A stretch of 64,000 nt of DNA, from IMG/VR virus record IMGVR_UViG_3300022926_000006, positions 18,084 through 82,083 of that record; one strand, 5' to 3'. Position numbers and translations under genes: made by a program. Every line of letters begins with the position of its first letter. Within the stretch, counting starts at the first letter, position 1. This document shows, piece after piece, positions 43,264-50,831 of this stretch. Source of the stretch: a virus. Below the pieces are notes generated by a model that made no database searches, was not told the origin of the DNA, and saw only the letters and a list, made by a program, of their open reading frames with translations.

Positions 43264-43773
43264 CTAAATTAAACTTAGTGCCTTCTCTGTTGTTTCTTCT
43301 ACACGGCGAGTCCAACCTTTTCCAAATGTATCAAAGGTACTCAAGGATTCATAGTAACTCTGCCTCGCAGATTGATACTCTCTGATAGCACCTTCAATGC
43401 CATTCTCATCAACGTAGTTTGCAACTGCTTTAAGTGTGTTAGGACCAATTCCACCATCCGCTACAGTACCAATCATTCGCTGTAGATATTTGGCGGCACG
43501 TCCTGTACCAGCATTCACACCAAAGTCAAATACGCAGAGGTCTAAACCACTAGGTAGTTCATCTCCTTTAACGCGACCCCAATAATTTTTTTCATAAATT
43601 GGAGCAACATCATCAACCGTAAGGTCTTTCATATCTTTTGTTCCACCCCATTCTTCATAAACACGTTTGGTGACACCAAGATTAGTTTCACCTCCTGGGT
43701 CTTTAGGATGATTTACATAACCACCCTCATGGTGAAGGATGGTTTTTAAACACTCTGCGTAATTGTCTTTCAT
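43264..43773 (-). CDS. GH108 endolysin (N-acetylmuramidase, 169 aa)
   Basis: The GH108 motif HHEGGYVNHPKDPGGETNLGVTKRVY (catalytic Glu near residue 16) is complete, followed by APIYEKNYWG, and then the peptidoglycan-binding-3 half: DLCVFDFGVNAGTGRAAKYLQR, DGGIGPNTL and the C-terminal R-x-x-YYESL. It cuts the glycan backbone of peptidoglycan. It has no signal peptide, so it would need a holin or similar to reach the wall. Confidence 0.92.
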   Translation of the reverse strand: MKDNYAECLKTILHHEGGYVNHPKDPGGETNLGVTKRVYEEWGGTKDMKDLTVDDVAPIYEKNYWGRVKGDELPSGLDLCVFDFGVNAGTGRAAKYLQRMIGTVADGGIGPNTLKAVANYVDENGIEGAIREYQSARQSYYESLSTFDTFGKGWTRRVEETTEKALSLI

Positions 43774-43782
43774 ATTTTTTCC

Positions 43783-44520
43783 TTATGCAATTTTTAGTTT
43801 TTTGTCTATACTCTCGTAAAGACCAGCGTACTGTTTTCTGTTCTTCGCTATGATATACTCTTTAACAAGTCCACTTCTTACAATGTCTTCTTCTTTGAAG
43901 TCAATCATATCAAAAGATTTCATATTCTTTACAATGTCCATAAAGTCAATGATACCTCTCTGTTCATTCTGTCTAGTCAAATCAGTTTGCATGAAGTCAC
44001 CAGAAAAAATAATTTTAGAGTTTTCACCAACTCTTGTTATGATTGTGTCCAGTTCATGAAAGTTTAAGTTCTGACACTCATCTACAATCACAATACTATC
44101 AATCAAGGTTATACCTCGTATGTATGATGTAGGAAGAAACTCTAATATATCTTGATATTTAGCAAGTTCATATGGGTTCTCCACACCAGGAAATAGTTCG
44201 TTCATTAATGCGACATACGGTTCATTATATACTGCAGATTTTTCCTCTTGTGATCCAGGAAGAAAACCTATATCTCTGATAGGTAACATAGACCTAACTA
44301 ATACAACTTTTCTTTGGTCAACTTTACGCGATAGGATTGCGTTCATTGCAAGATATAATGCAATAAAAGTTTTCCCTGTTCCAGCACATCCATGAAGGAT
44401 TAAATTCTTGTCGTTATTAAATGCGTCAAAAGTTTTTTCCTGATTGGTTGTAATCGGATTAACTTTTTTAATTAACGTATCTGATAATGCTTTAACGGTA
44501 ATTACTTTAGATTTGGTCAT
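43783..44520 (-). CDS. phoH: PhoH-like ATPase (245 aa)
   Basis: Walker A GCAGTGKT (44-51) and Walker B VIVDECQN (144-151) are intact, with the family signatures RSMLPIRDIGFLPGS and IIFSGDFMQTDLTRQNEQRG. PhoH is very common in marine phages; links to phosphate stress and to RNA metabolism have both been proposed. At 245 aa it is a stand-alone ATPase domain. Confidence 0.93.
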   Translation of the reverse strand: MTKSKVITVKALSDTLIKKVNPITTNQEKTFDAFNNDKNLILHGCAGTGKTFIALYLAMNAILSRKVDQRKVVLVRSMLPIRDIGFLPGSQEEKSAVYNEPYVALMNELFPGVENPYELAKYQDILEFLPTSYIRGITLIDSIVIVDECQNLNFHELDTIITRVGENSKIIFSGDFMQTDLTRQNEQRGIIDFMDIVKNMKSFDMIDFKEEDIVRSGLVKEYIIAKNRKQYAGLYESIDKKLKIA

Positions 44521-44571
44521 GTGTTCTCCTCTGTTATGACTGATATCATATTCTGAACATCAATAACATAA

Positions 44572-45624
44572 TCAATGATTAAATGGACACCCACCTCCTT
44601 TTCCTTTATTAAATATCTTACCCATCAAACGATAAGGTTTTGAAGAACCCCAATTTGTGTTTAATAGGTTCATTTTTTCTCGCTCTGCCTGTTCGTCTTC
44701 TTTTGTCATAGTCCGAACTTCAAAAGGTAAATCTGTGCGCTTAATCATGATGTACCTGCAGAGTGGTTGCTGAAAAGGAATAAGAAACTTACATCCTCTT
44801 GTTTTAAAGTGCATAAACATATTAAATGTTCTGTAGTAATCTGTATTAATGATTCCAGGAAGAACAGAGAATAATTGTTGTGTATCAAAATGATAATCTA
44901 AATTTGTAATCATAGTAGAATAACCAGGAGGTGTCATAATTCTCCAAGGTGAGTTCAGTTTTAGAACTACTTTTGCCCACTCGTCAGGCCACTCGTTTAT
45001 CATTGTTGAGTATTGATATTGCGGGTGTGCGCCAAAGTCCCATGAAGATGAATGTGTTTTTTGATTTTTAGTCCAATCCCCAATCTCTTCTTCGGTGAAT
45101 CCATGTCCACGCATATATGCTATCATCTCTTGCCAAGCAGTGATATCACTATCTCTTGTCATAACGTCAAGATTAACAAAGTCAGCATTGTTTCCTGTTG
45201 ACTTTCCATCTGCGCCATCAGGATAGTATTGTGCAAGTGCCGATGAAGTTACTGCCACAGCACTATTACCGTTAGCAGAAATTTCAAGCATTGCAGAACC
45301 CCAAAATGGAACAATAAATCCATTTGTTAAGTAATCTTGTATGCCAGGACATGTTTTTATTGTTTGACCGGCAGTTCTCCATTCTGGAGGATTGCCAGTA
45401 GGAAGAAAAGTTTTAGTAGCATCGGACATACCTCTAATTTCTTCGTAAGTGTGAACTTTTTGTGCAGGTAATTGTTTATACCAGTTAGGAATATATTTTG
45501 ATGCTGGTACAATAGGTGCCCACTTTTCTATTCCCTCAACTGAAGAATAAAACTCAATCTTAGGTTGCTCTACTTTTCCTCGTTTGGATAACCATTTCGC
45601 AAAATCATTAATAACATCTATCAT
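44572..45624 (-). CDS. conserved marine phage protein, cupin-like (350 aa)
   Basis: The start IEFYSSVEGIEKWAPIVPASKYIPNWYKQLP, a C-P-G-I-x-D-Y-L-x-x-G-F-I-V-P-x-W patch and the central LNSPWRIMTPPGYS, followed by a His/Asp region (ITNLDYHFDTQQLFSVLPGIINTDYYRTFNMFMHF), form a pattern I recognise from marine phages. It suggests a beta-barrel of the cupin class, perhaps DUF6065-like. The C-terminus ends in GGGCPFNH. Function is not known. Confidence 0.65.
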   Translation of the reverse strand: MIDVINDFAKWLSKRGKVEQPKIEFYSSVEGIEKWAPIVPASKYIPNWYKQLPAQKVHTYEEIRGMSDATKTFLPTGNPPEWRTAGQTIKTCPGIQDYLTNGFIVPFWGSAMLEISANGNSAVAVTSSALAQYYPDGADGKSTGNNADFVNLDVMTRDSDITAWQEMIAYMRGHGFTEEEIGDWTKNQKTHSSSWDFGAHPQYQYSTMINEWPDEWAKVVLKLNSPWRIMTPPGYSTMITNLDYHFDTQQLFSVLPGIINTDYYRTFNMFMHFKTRGCKFLIPFQQPLCRYIMIKRTDLPFEVRTMTKEDEQAEREKMNLLNTNWGSSKPYRLMGKIFNKGKGGGCPFNH

Positions 45625-45920
45625 TTATTTTTCGCCCTATGCTTTGCTAAAATTTGTTCAGTCTGACTTCTCTTAATAGACTTACGATTGTATTGTTGAT
45701 CCACTGCCGATCCAGGAGCATTCTCTCCAATTCGTGACATTACTTCTTTGAATCCGTCTGTGGTTTTATCAGATAGTGATACGCCGCCAACAATTGAAGG
45801 GGCGGTAATGACTGGTTCAATATTGGGATGTGTTTTAAGGAAGTCTTCTCGGTCTTTCCATGACATGAATTCGTCAAATACTTCTCCAGTTTGATTATTA
45901 ATAAACGTGTATGTAGGCAT
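45621..45920 (-). CDS. FmdB-like small protein lacking zinc cysteines (99 aa)
   Basis: MPTYTFINNQTGEVFDEFMSWKDREDFLKTHPNI follows the FmdB-type zinc-ribbon start (MPxYxFxxxxxGxxF), but the Cys pairs are replaced, so no zinc would bind. The remainder is a Gly/Ser linker and a basic helix (RKSIKRSQTEQILAKHRAKNK). It overlaps its neighbours by 4 and 23 bases. I see no basis for the regulator label often given to FmdB. Confidence 0.6.
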   Translation of the reverse strand: MPTYTFINNQTGEVFDEFMSWKDREDFLKTHPNIEPVITAPSIVGGVSLSDKTTDGFKEVMSRIGENAPGSAVDQQYNRKSIKRSQTEQILAKHRAKNK

Positions 45921-46497
45921 TATCTATATCTCTATTTAGTGATTGGTTATTGTACCATTGAGGTACATCTCTCTTTTTCCAGTTAGCAAAAGTCTTTTTT
46001 GCCTCACGATAAAAGTTGCGATAAGCACTGATGCTATCACCTTCTACCATGCATTGTGGAAACTGCTTCATTGCTTGAGGCGGTTCTACAAAATCTTTAT
46101 TAGGAATATTTGTTGGTGCAGTTTTTAAAAGTTCTGACAGAAGCGTATAACTAGCATGAGGTTTTTCGTATCTATAGATGAACTCTTTATGCAACTCACA
46201 CCAGAGGTCGTACAACCACTTATAATGAGAGACAGACTGACGAACCCAAATAGCAGACGGGTGATTGACATGACACGCTTTATATACGATTTGCTCTGCA
46301 TTGTCGTTCTGTAAACGCCATCGTTTTACTTTTCTGTTGTTCTTGCTATAATCAGTGTACTCATCGCCGTCAAGCACCCTGTGGGCGGTTGACATGAGTT
46401 GTGCATACTCGACAAGCATCTTACTCACATGTTTGTCTACATGCCACTCAGCGCACGTTTTAGGGTCATTATGTAGATAGAATATATTCATCATCAC
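45898..46497 (-). CDS. conserved phage protein (199 aa, NIFYLHNDP family)
   Basis: MNIFYLHNDPKTCAEWHVDKHVSKMLVEYAQLMSTAHRVLDG is the hallmark of a family spread through marine phages; conserved H, D, K and E residues in the first helix pair suggest an active site. W(V)RQSVSHYKWLYDLWCELHKEF and a QFPQCM motif follow. A pyrimidine-dimer glycosylase label is sometimes attached to such proteins; I do not see DenV similarity. GAGGTG precedes the ATG pair. Confidence 0.72.
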   Translation of the reverse strand: MMMNIFYLHNDPKTCAEWHVDKHVSKMLVEYAQLMSTAHRVLDGDEYTDYSKNNRKVKRWRLQNDNAEQIVYKACHVNHPSAIWVRQSVSHYKWLYDLWCELHKEFIYRYEKPHASYTLLSELLKTAPTNIPNKDFVEPPQAMKQFPQCMVEGDSISAYRNFYREAKKTFANWKKRDVPQWYNNQSLNRDIDNAYIHVY

Positions 46498-46520
46498 CTC
46501 GTTGTATCATTAACTATATT

Positions 46521-46549
46521 AATGTATCATAAGTCAGTCATTATGTCAA
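46521..46549 (-). promoter_or_regulatory. sigma70-type promoter
   Basis: TTGACA, 17 bases, TACATT on the minus strand, with a short leader to the ATG at 46497. Confidence 0.65.
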
Positions 46550-46815
46550 GAATTTTCTTCAAGTTTCTTCTGTAGTTTTCTCCAACGCTTAACTGCTTCT
46601 TTTTTCTTACGTTGTTTTGCTTCTGCTGGTTTCTCATAGTACTGTTTTGCTTTTAGTTCTTTGAGTATTCCAGATTTTTGTACTTTCTTCTTAAACAGAC
46701 GCAATGCTTTTTCAACATCGCCGTTGCGTACTGTTACTTCTAGACCCCCATCGCGTGGTCTATCATCGTTTTTAACGTATCGTCTATTACTGTTGTAGTT
46801 ATTTTTATAAGTCAT
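46546..46815 (-). CDS. rpsU: ribosomal protein bS21 (89 aa)
   Basis: The bS21 core is complete: GGLEVTVRNGDVEKALRLFK, KKVQKSGILKELKAKQYYEKP then AEAKQRKKKEAVKRWRKLQKK. It has ~24 extra N-terminal residues (MTYKNNYNSNRRYVKNDDRPRD) compared with host S21. bS21 sits near the anti-Shine-Dalgarno on the 30S platform, so a phage copy could bias initiation towards phage mRNAs. The ATG at 46815 lies exactly where a sigma70 promoter would start transcription; an ATG 31 codons upstream is inside the neighbouring gene. Confidence 0.93.
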   Translation of the reverse strand: MTYKNNYNSNRRYVKNDDRPRDGGLEVTVRNGDVEKALRLFKKKVQKSGILKELKAKQYYEKPAEAKQRKKKEAVKRWRKLQKKLEENS

Positions 46816-46821
46816 AAATTT

Positions 46822-46850
46822 AATATAACACTCTTCGTATAGTTTGTCAA
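46822..46850 (-). promoter_or_regulatory. sigma70-type promoter abutting rpsU
   Basis: TTGACA, 17 bases, TATATT, then AAATTT and ATG. The predicted start is the A of the ATG, giving a leaderless mRNA. Confidence 0.72.
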
Positions 46851-47473
46851 GTCTTTTTTTGGCAAATGTTGGCAATTCTATCAGTTTCTTTATCAAAATT
46901 GAAAGCAACTGTCAATCTTCGCTGTTTATATGTAATAGGTTGTCTAGTCTTATAAGGAACCTGATGCATTATATATCCAGGAAATAATATTAGTTTTCCT
47001 GGTTTAGGAAATGAACTGTAATATTTTTGAGTAACAGGACTGTTTCCAGTTCTAGGATACTTCGCATGAAATGTATAGTCGTTTGGATTTAAAAATTCTG
47101 TTGCAACTATATCAGGTGTGGCGTAATATATTGCACATATGTCATGTATACCGTGATGATGTGATTCCTGCCAATGAACATTCTCATAAAAATTAAACCA
47201 AAAGTCACCTGCATACAAAGGCGCATCAGTATGCCATCCAACTTCTTTTATGAATTCTCTACCGTGATATTGAACCTGCTCTAATAGTTCAATATTGACA
47301 CTCATAATATCGTCATTTAATTCTCTATGAGTGTAAGTTGAAAATACTTCACAATCCCAAGGATTGTTTGAGTAATCTCTAATAGTGGTTTCTACTGTTT
47401 GTAATAGTTTGTCATTATCGATATCTAGTTGCACCTCCGCAATTGGATGCGGAAAAATATAATCAATGTTCAC
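46847..47473 (-). CDS. 2OG-Fe(II) oxygenase-like protein (208 aa)
   Basis: The barrel region runs from WFNFYENVHWQESHHHGIHDICAIYYA (H105-H107, H110, D111) to GKLILFPGYIMHQVPY (H170), with R185/R186 in RRLTVAFNF. It resembles the family with HxH or HxD in the first motif, found repeatedly in this window. Its end lies 32 bases before the rpsU start, so the rpsU promoter is in its 3' end. Confidence 0.75.
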   Translation of the reverse strand: MNIDYIFPHPIAEVQLDIDNDKLLQTVETTIRDYSNNPWDCEVFSTYTHRELNDDIMSVNIELLEQVQYHGREFIKEVGWHTDAPLYAGDFWFNFYENVHWQESHHHGIHDICAIYYATPDIVATEFLNPNDYTFHAKYPRTGNSPVTQKYYSSFPKPGKLILFPGYIMHQVPYKTRQPITYKQRRLTVAFNFDKETDRIANICQKKT

Positions 47474-48076
47474 TTACTCATCATCCTCTCTAACAATTCT
47501 TTTACTTCTTTCCAAACCATGAAATATATAGTCGGTCGCTTCTAATGCACCACATCGCTTAACTAGAGCATATTGGTCACCATTAAACACCCACTTAGTT
47601 GAGTTGTGTTTACCATCAATAAAGTGACATGAAATAGTCCAGGATGAAGTCGAACGAATTCTATATACAAGCGCCCGTTGTCCAAAATGTTGATCCGCCG
47701 GATCAATAATTTCTATAACATCACCAGGTTGTACAGGCGCATCTGCGCTTAACGTATATTTGCGGGCATAACTTCCTTGTAACACACTACCATCATCATT
47801 TTTGTTACCCACATACTTAGTTCCCTCAGGAAGTTTAAATGTACCGTCTCTAAGACGCTCTCTGATAAGTATATCATCAAGAGATACCATCACTTTTTTA
47901 TTTTCAGTAGCATAGACTTCAACTGGATTTAGTTTACCAATTTTGGATACTTCACCAATTTGTCGGTTAGTTGTTACTCTTGATGAACCACTAGCATATT
48001 GAATGCCTTCTTTTGTCACTCGGCGCTGAGTTGTATCATATGTCTCATGTTCATAAGCATCATTTTCTTCAGACAT
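47474..48076 (-). CDS. hypothetical protein (200 aa)
   Basis: The charged N-terminus (MSEENDAYEHETYDTTQRRVTKEGIQYA) leads to beta-rich segments with KKVMVSLDDILIRERLRDG and ADAPVQPGDVIEIIDPADQHFG, the latter like an SH3/OB-type strand-turn. It ends EATDYIFHGLERSKRIVREDDE. I do not recognise the family. It heads the leftward operon from the divergent late promoter at 48118 and abuts the oxygenase-like gene. Confidence 0.65.
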   Translation of the reverse strand: MSEENDAYEHETYDTTQRRVTKEGIQYASGSSRVTTNRQIGEVSKIGKLNPVEVYATENKKVMVSLDDILIRERLRDGTFKLPEGTKYVGNKNDDGSVLQGSYARKYTLSADAPVQPGDVIEIIDPADQHFGQRALVYRIRSTSSWTISCHFIDGKHNSTKWVFNGDQYALVKRCGALEATDYIFHGLERSKRIVREDDE

Positions 48077-48099
48077 TATAATCCTCTCTATAGTAAAAA

Positions 48100-48107
48100 T
48101 ATAAATA
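48100..48107 (+). promoter_or_regulatory. T4-type late promoter octamer (rightward)
   Basis: Plus-strand TATAAATA 30 bases before the kinase ATG at 48138, overlapping a divergent pair with 48118-48125. Confidence 0.7.
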
Positions 48108-48117
48108 CTCTTAGATA

Positions 48118-48125
48118 TATTTATA
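48118..48125 (-). promoter_or_regulatory. T4-type late promoter octamer (leftward)
   Basis: Minus-strand TATAAATA 41 bases before the ATG at 48076. Confidence 0.65.
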
Positions 48126-48137
48126 CGGAGTAATAAG

Positions 48138-48845
48138 ATGGGTAAAAGATTTCAAGATATTAAAGATGCAATTGTAGTAGAACAAATTGCAGATTTAAAT
48201 GAGGGCGTTTATGATCCTAGCATCTTCAAAGCATTCTTCTTAGCAGGAGGTCCTGGTTCAGGTAAGTCTTATGTTCAAAAACAAACGACTGGTGGTATGG
48301 GTCTTAAAGTAGTTAACTCAGATGACATTTATGAGAAGATGTTAAAAGATGCTGGTATGGATACAACACCAGAAGATATCTACTCAGACAAAGGTCAAGA
48401 AATTCGCGGACAAGCAAAGCGAGTGACAAAGGCAAGACAATCAAATTTTTTAATGGGTCGTCTTGGTGTTGTTATTGATGGTACTGGTAAAGACTTTGAC
48501 AAAATTCAAAGACAAGCGGCATCGCTAAAGCAACTCGGTTATGATACTTATATGATTTTCGTTAATACTTCAGAAGAAGTTGCACAAGAAAGAAATCAAG
48601 CAAGAAAAAGAACACTACCAAGAGAAGAAGTCAAATCAATGTGGATGGATGTTCAAAAGAACATTGGTGCATTTCAGCGTTTCTTTGGTAGCAAGAACTT
48701 TATCATTCTCGACAACAATGGTCCTAATGATGATGTTCTACAAATGGTCTTTAAGAGAGTTCGTAACATGGTCAAAACTCCAGTTAAGAACTACATTGCA
48801 AAGCAGTGGATTGCTAACGAACTAGAAAAGAAAAGAAGGAGATAA
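48138..48845 (+). CDS. P-loop kinase, zeta-toxin/AAA_33-like (235 aa)
   Basis: FLAGGPGSGKSYV is a complete Walker A (near residue 36-43), followed by VVNSDDIYEKML and, later, GVVIDGTGKDFDKI (Walker B-type with D-G-T-G) and the YMIFVNTSEEVAQERNQARKR lid with an R-rich stretch. This layout is that of the zeta-toxin/polynucleotide-kinase group widespread in marine T4-like phages. Substrate (nucleic-acid ends, nucleotide or sugar) cannot be told. GGAG precedes the ATG. Confidence 0.8.
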   Translation: MGKRFQDIKDAIVVEQIADLNEGVYDPSIFKAFFLAGGPGSGKSYVQKQTTGGMGLKVVNSDDIYEKMLKDAGMDTTPEDIYSDKGQEIRGQAKRVTKARQSNFLMGRLGVVIDGTGKDFDKIQRQAASLKQLGYDTYMIFVNTSEEVAQERNQARKRTLPREEVKSMWMDVQKNIGAFQRFFGSKNFIILDNNGPNDDVLQMVFKRVRNMVKTPVKNYIAKQWIANELEKKRRR

Positions 48846-48857
48846 TTCTCCTTCTAC

Positions 48858-49055
48858 TTAGTTGTCACCCAACATTATTCTTTTTGCCTCTTCATAGTAA
48901 CCCATTTGTGATAATGCATGTGCCGCTCTTGCACGTCCTGCAGTCTCACTAATTGAAATTACAAATACTAAACCCGCAATAAATGCAGTTCTAATCACCT
49001 CACATGCTTTGCATGTGTATTCATAACTGTTGTGTAATGCTATGCCAATCGACAT
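48858..49055 (-). CDS. small conserved membrane-associated protein (65 aa)
   Basis: MSIGIALHNSYEYTCKACEVIRTAFIAGLVFVISISETAGRARAA has a C-x-x-C pair and one moderately hydrophobic helix (FIAGLVFVISI), then a charged helix (LSQMGYYEEAKRIML). AGGAGAT-type SD. It forms a short leftward operon with the next small gene. Function unknown. Confidence 0.65.
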   Translation of the reverse strand: MSIGIALHNSYEYTCKACEVIRTAFIAGLVFVISISETAGRARAAHALSQMGYYEEAKRIMLGDN

Positions 49056-49061
49056 TTATTT

Positions 49062-49223
49062 CTATCTCCTGTATTTTATATAATTGTTATAGTACGCAAG
49101 CGCATCATCGTCTTGTAGATGTTTCGTATCATTAGAAAATTCAGTTCTAATAAAACGAATAATGTCCGAGTTTGGATTTGATCCTACTAATGTATTGAAT
49201 AAATTTTTGAACAAGTTCTTCAT
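49062..49223 (-). CDS. small hypothetical protein (53 aa)
   Basis: I start at MKNLFKNLFNTLVGSNPNSD (AAGG upstream) rather than at an outer start lying in the leader between two promoters. The rest (IIRFIRTEFSNDTKHLQDDDALAYYNNYIKYRR) is charged and helical. Its leader of ~100 bases includes a TGACTTG/CAAGTCA hairpin. Confidence 0.62.
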   Translation of the reverse strand: MKNLFKNLFNTLVGSNPNSDIIRFIRTEFSNDTKHLQDDDALAYYNNYIKYRR

Positions 49224-49257
49224 GCTATTAACCTTAAACGCCCGCACCACTTTTGAC

Positions 49258-49286
49258 TTGACCCCTTGGCACAAGTCATATATACT
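49258..49286 (+). promoter_or_regulatory. sigma70-type promoter for the thyX operon
   Basis: TTGACC, 17 bases, TATACT on the plus strand, about 135 bases before thyX. It faces the leftward promoter at 49334-49362. Confidence 0.7.
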
Positions 49287-49331
49287 AGTGTATAGTGTGA
49301 TGATGTTGTACAGTATTGCACTGCACAAATC

Positions 49332-49362
49332 TATTTATACAAGAGACTATAAAAAAGGTCAA
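49332..49362 (-). promoter_or_regulatory. overlapping sigma70-type and late promoter
   Basis: On the minus strand, TTGACC, 17 bases, TATAAA (49334-49339), and the same bases extended read TATAAATA (49332-49339). One site could therefore serve both early and late polymerase forms. Confidence 0.6.
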
Positions 49363-49429
49363 TAGTATTGATGTTTTTTTAGAATAACACATGTGACAAA
49401 AACGCACAAGTAACATAATGGAGCATATA

Positions 49430-50089
49430 ATGAAAGTAAAGTTGATTTCATATTCACAACCACCACTCGGTGACATTGAAGGTTTAGATGATGTACAAGA
49501 CTTAATCGCTTATTGCGCGAGAGTATCAAACCCTAGCGGACAGATGAACTCCGCAACATCTAAAAAACTTCTATCATATCTAGCAAAGCATAGTCATTGG
49601 TCACCTTTTGAGATGGTGTCTGCTTGTTTAGAAATTGAGACTACAAGAGATATCGCAAGACAAATTCTAAGACATCGTTCATTCAGTTTTCAAGAGTTTA
49701 GTCAACGGTATGCTAATCCAACAGAAGATTTAGAGTTTGTAATTAGAGAAGCGAGATTGCAAGATGAAAAAAATAGACAAAACAGCATCGCCACAGAGGA
49801 TGAAATTCTACAAGAAGCATGGGCGGCAAGACAAAGAGGTGTTATTGATGAAGCAAATAGTGCTTATCAATGGGCAATCGAAAACGGTATTGCTAAAGAG
49901 CAAGCAAGAGCAGTCTTACCAGAAGGTAATACTATGTCACGTTTGTACATGAATGGTACACTTCGTTCTTGGATGCATTACATTGAACTTCGTGCCGCTA
50001 ACGGAACACAGTTAGAGCATATTGAAATTGCGAAAGCATGTGCGGAAGTGATTGCAGGCATATTTCCACTTGCAGAGGACCTTGTATGA
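49430..50089 (+). CDS. thyX: FAD-dependent thymidylate synthase ThyX
   Basis: The ThyX motif RHRSFSFQEFSQRYA (81-95) is present; Gln in place of the usual Asn is a common variant. It is supported by the upstream HSPF-like HSHWSPFEM, and by the C-terminal NGTLRSWMHYIELRAANGTQLEH. ThyX makes dTMP from dUMP using methylene-THF and FAD, supplying T for an AT-rich genome. I start at MKVKLISYSQ because GGAG lies 7 bases upstream. Confidence 0.95.
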   Translation: MKVKLISYSQPPLGDIEGLDDVQDLIAYCARVSNPSGQMNSATSKKLLSYLAKHSHWSPFEMVSACLEIETTRDIARQILRHRSFSFQEFSQRYANPTEDLEFVIREARLQDEKNRQNSIATEDEILQEAWAARQRGVIDEANSAYQWAIENGIAKEQARAVLPEGNTMSRLYMNGTLRSWMHYIELRAANGTQLEHIEIAKACAEVIAGIFPLAEDLV

Positions 50090-50694
50090 TATATGATTTG
50101 TTTCCAACACCTATTGGTGTATATGATGTGTCCGCAGAATTGGACTTTAAAGACTTATATCACCGAATAAAAAATCTTAAAGTATATCAACATGACTTGA
50201 TTGAGGGTCCCGGTGGTAGTAGTTATGGATCAGGTTTCCGACTAGGTGAAGTGGATTCGCCAGAGTTATTTGATTTACCAAACTTCAATGATGTTAATGA
50301 AGTCTGCATGAAAACTATTAGAAAATATTGTAGACACACTGGACTTAGGTCGAACTTAGAATACACATTCAGTTGGTTTAACATTAATGAAAAAGGAACA
50401 CCAACAAATCCACACAGACACAATATGTCTGCACTTAGCGGTGCGTTATATGTAAAAGCAGATGATACTGCACAACCGATTATGTTTAACAATCCAACTA
50501 ATATCTATCGTCAATATGAAATGACTGAAAACAATAGCACACTTCAAGGTTACTGGCATCAGGATGCGGCAGTACAATCTAGAACTGGACTGCTTGTTAT
50601 CTTCCCTTCATGGTTGGAACATCTCGTACCTAAAGGTTCAGAGACAGATAATGAGCGGATAGTTATAAGTTTCAATACAAAATATCCACATTAA
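50086..50694 (+). CDS. 2OG-Fe(II) oxygenase-like protein (202 aa)
   Basis: MIYDLFPTPIGVYDV begins at an ATG overlapping the thyX stop (ATGA). The family layout (TIGR02466-like) is clear: SWFNINEKGTPTNPHRHNMSALSGALYV with H110 and H112, FNNPTNIY, then GLLVIFPSWLEHLVP with H179 and R191 in ERIVISFN. The first motif is HxH rather than HxD. Coupling to ThyX is notable, as nucleobase or amino-acid hydroxylation could be linked to it; this is only a possibility. Confidence 0.78.
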   Translation: MIYDLFPTPIGVYDVSAELDFKDLYHRIKNLKVYQHDLIEGPGGSSYGSGFRLGEVDSPELFDLPNFNDVNEVCMKTIRKYCRHTGLRSNLEYTFSWFNINEKGTPTNPHRHNMSALSGALYVKADDTAQPIMFNNPTNIYRQYEMTENNSTLQGYWHQDAAVQSRTGLLVIFPSWLEHLVPKGSETDNERIVISFNTKYPH

Positions 50695-50715
50695 ATTAAA
50701 AAAAAATTACAAGTC

Positions 50716-50740
50716 GTTGTTTTAACACAACATTTATTTT
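50716..50740 (+). terminator. weak hairpin before early promoter
   Basis: A GTTGT/ACAAC stem with 6-base loop and an ATTTATTTT tail follows the oxygenase gene. A 17-base stretch just before it recurs upstream of the terminator at 56733. Confidence 0.4.
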
Positions 50741-50760
50741 CACTTTTATGAGGATTTCTC

Positions 50761-50789
50761 TTGACATTGTGGCAAACATCTGTTATATT
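50761..50789 (+). promoter_or_regulatory. sigma70-type early promoter, cassette copy 1
   Basis: TTGACA, 17 bases, TATATT. It is preceded by GAGGATTTCTC and followed by GTAAGATGAG, both shared with the promoters at 52321 and 56774. Confidence 0.85.
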
Positions 50790-50831
50790 GTATATGTAAG
50801 ATGAGATTGAAACTTAAACGGAGAAAACATT

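Noticed and set aside
45898-46497. Pyrimidine-dimer glycosylase (DenV)
   Set aside because: The N-terminal NIFYLHNDP ... DKHV pattern does not match DenV catalytic residues; the label appears to be carried over between phages.
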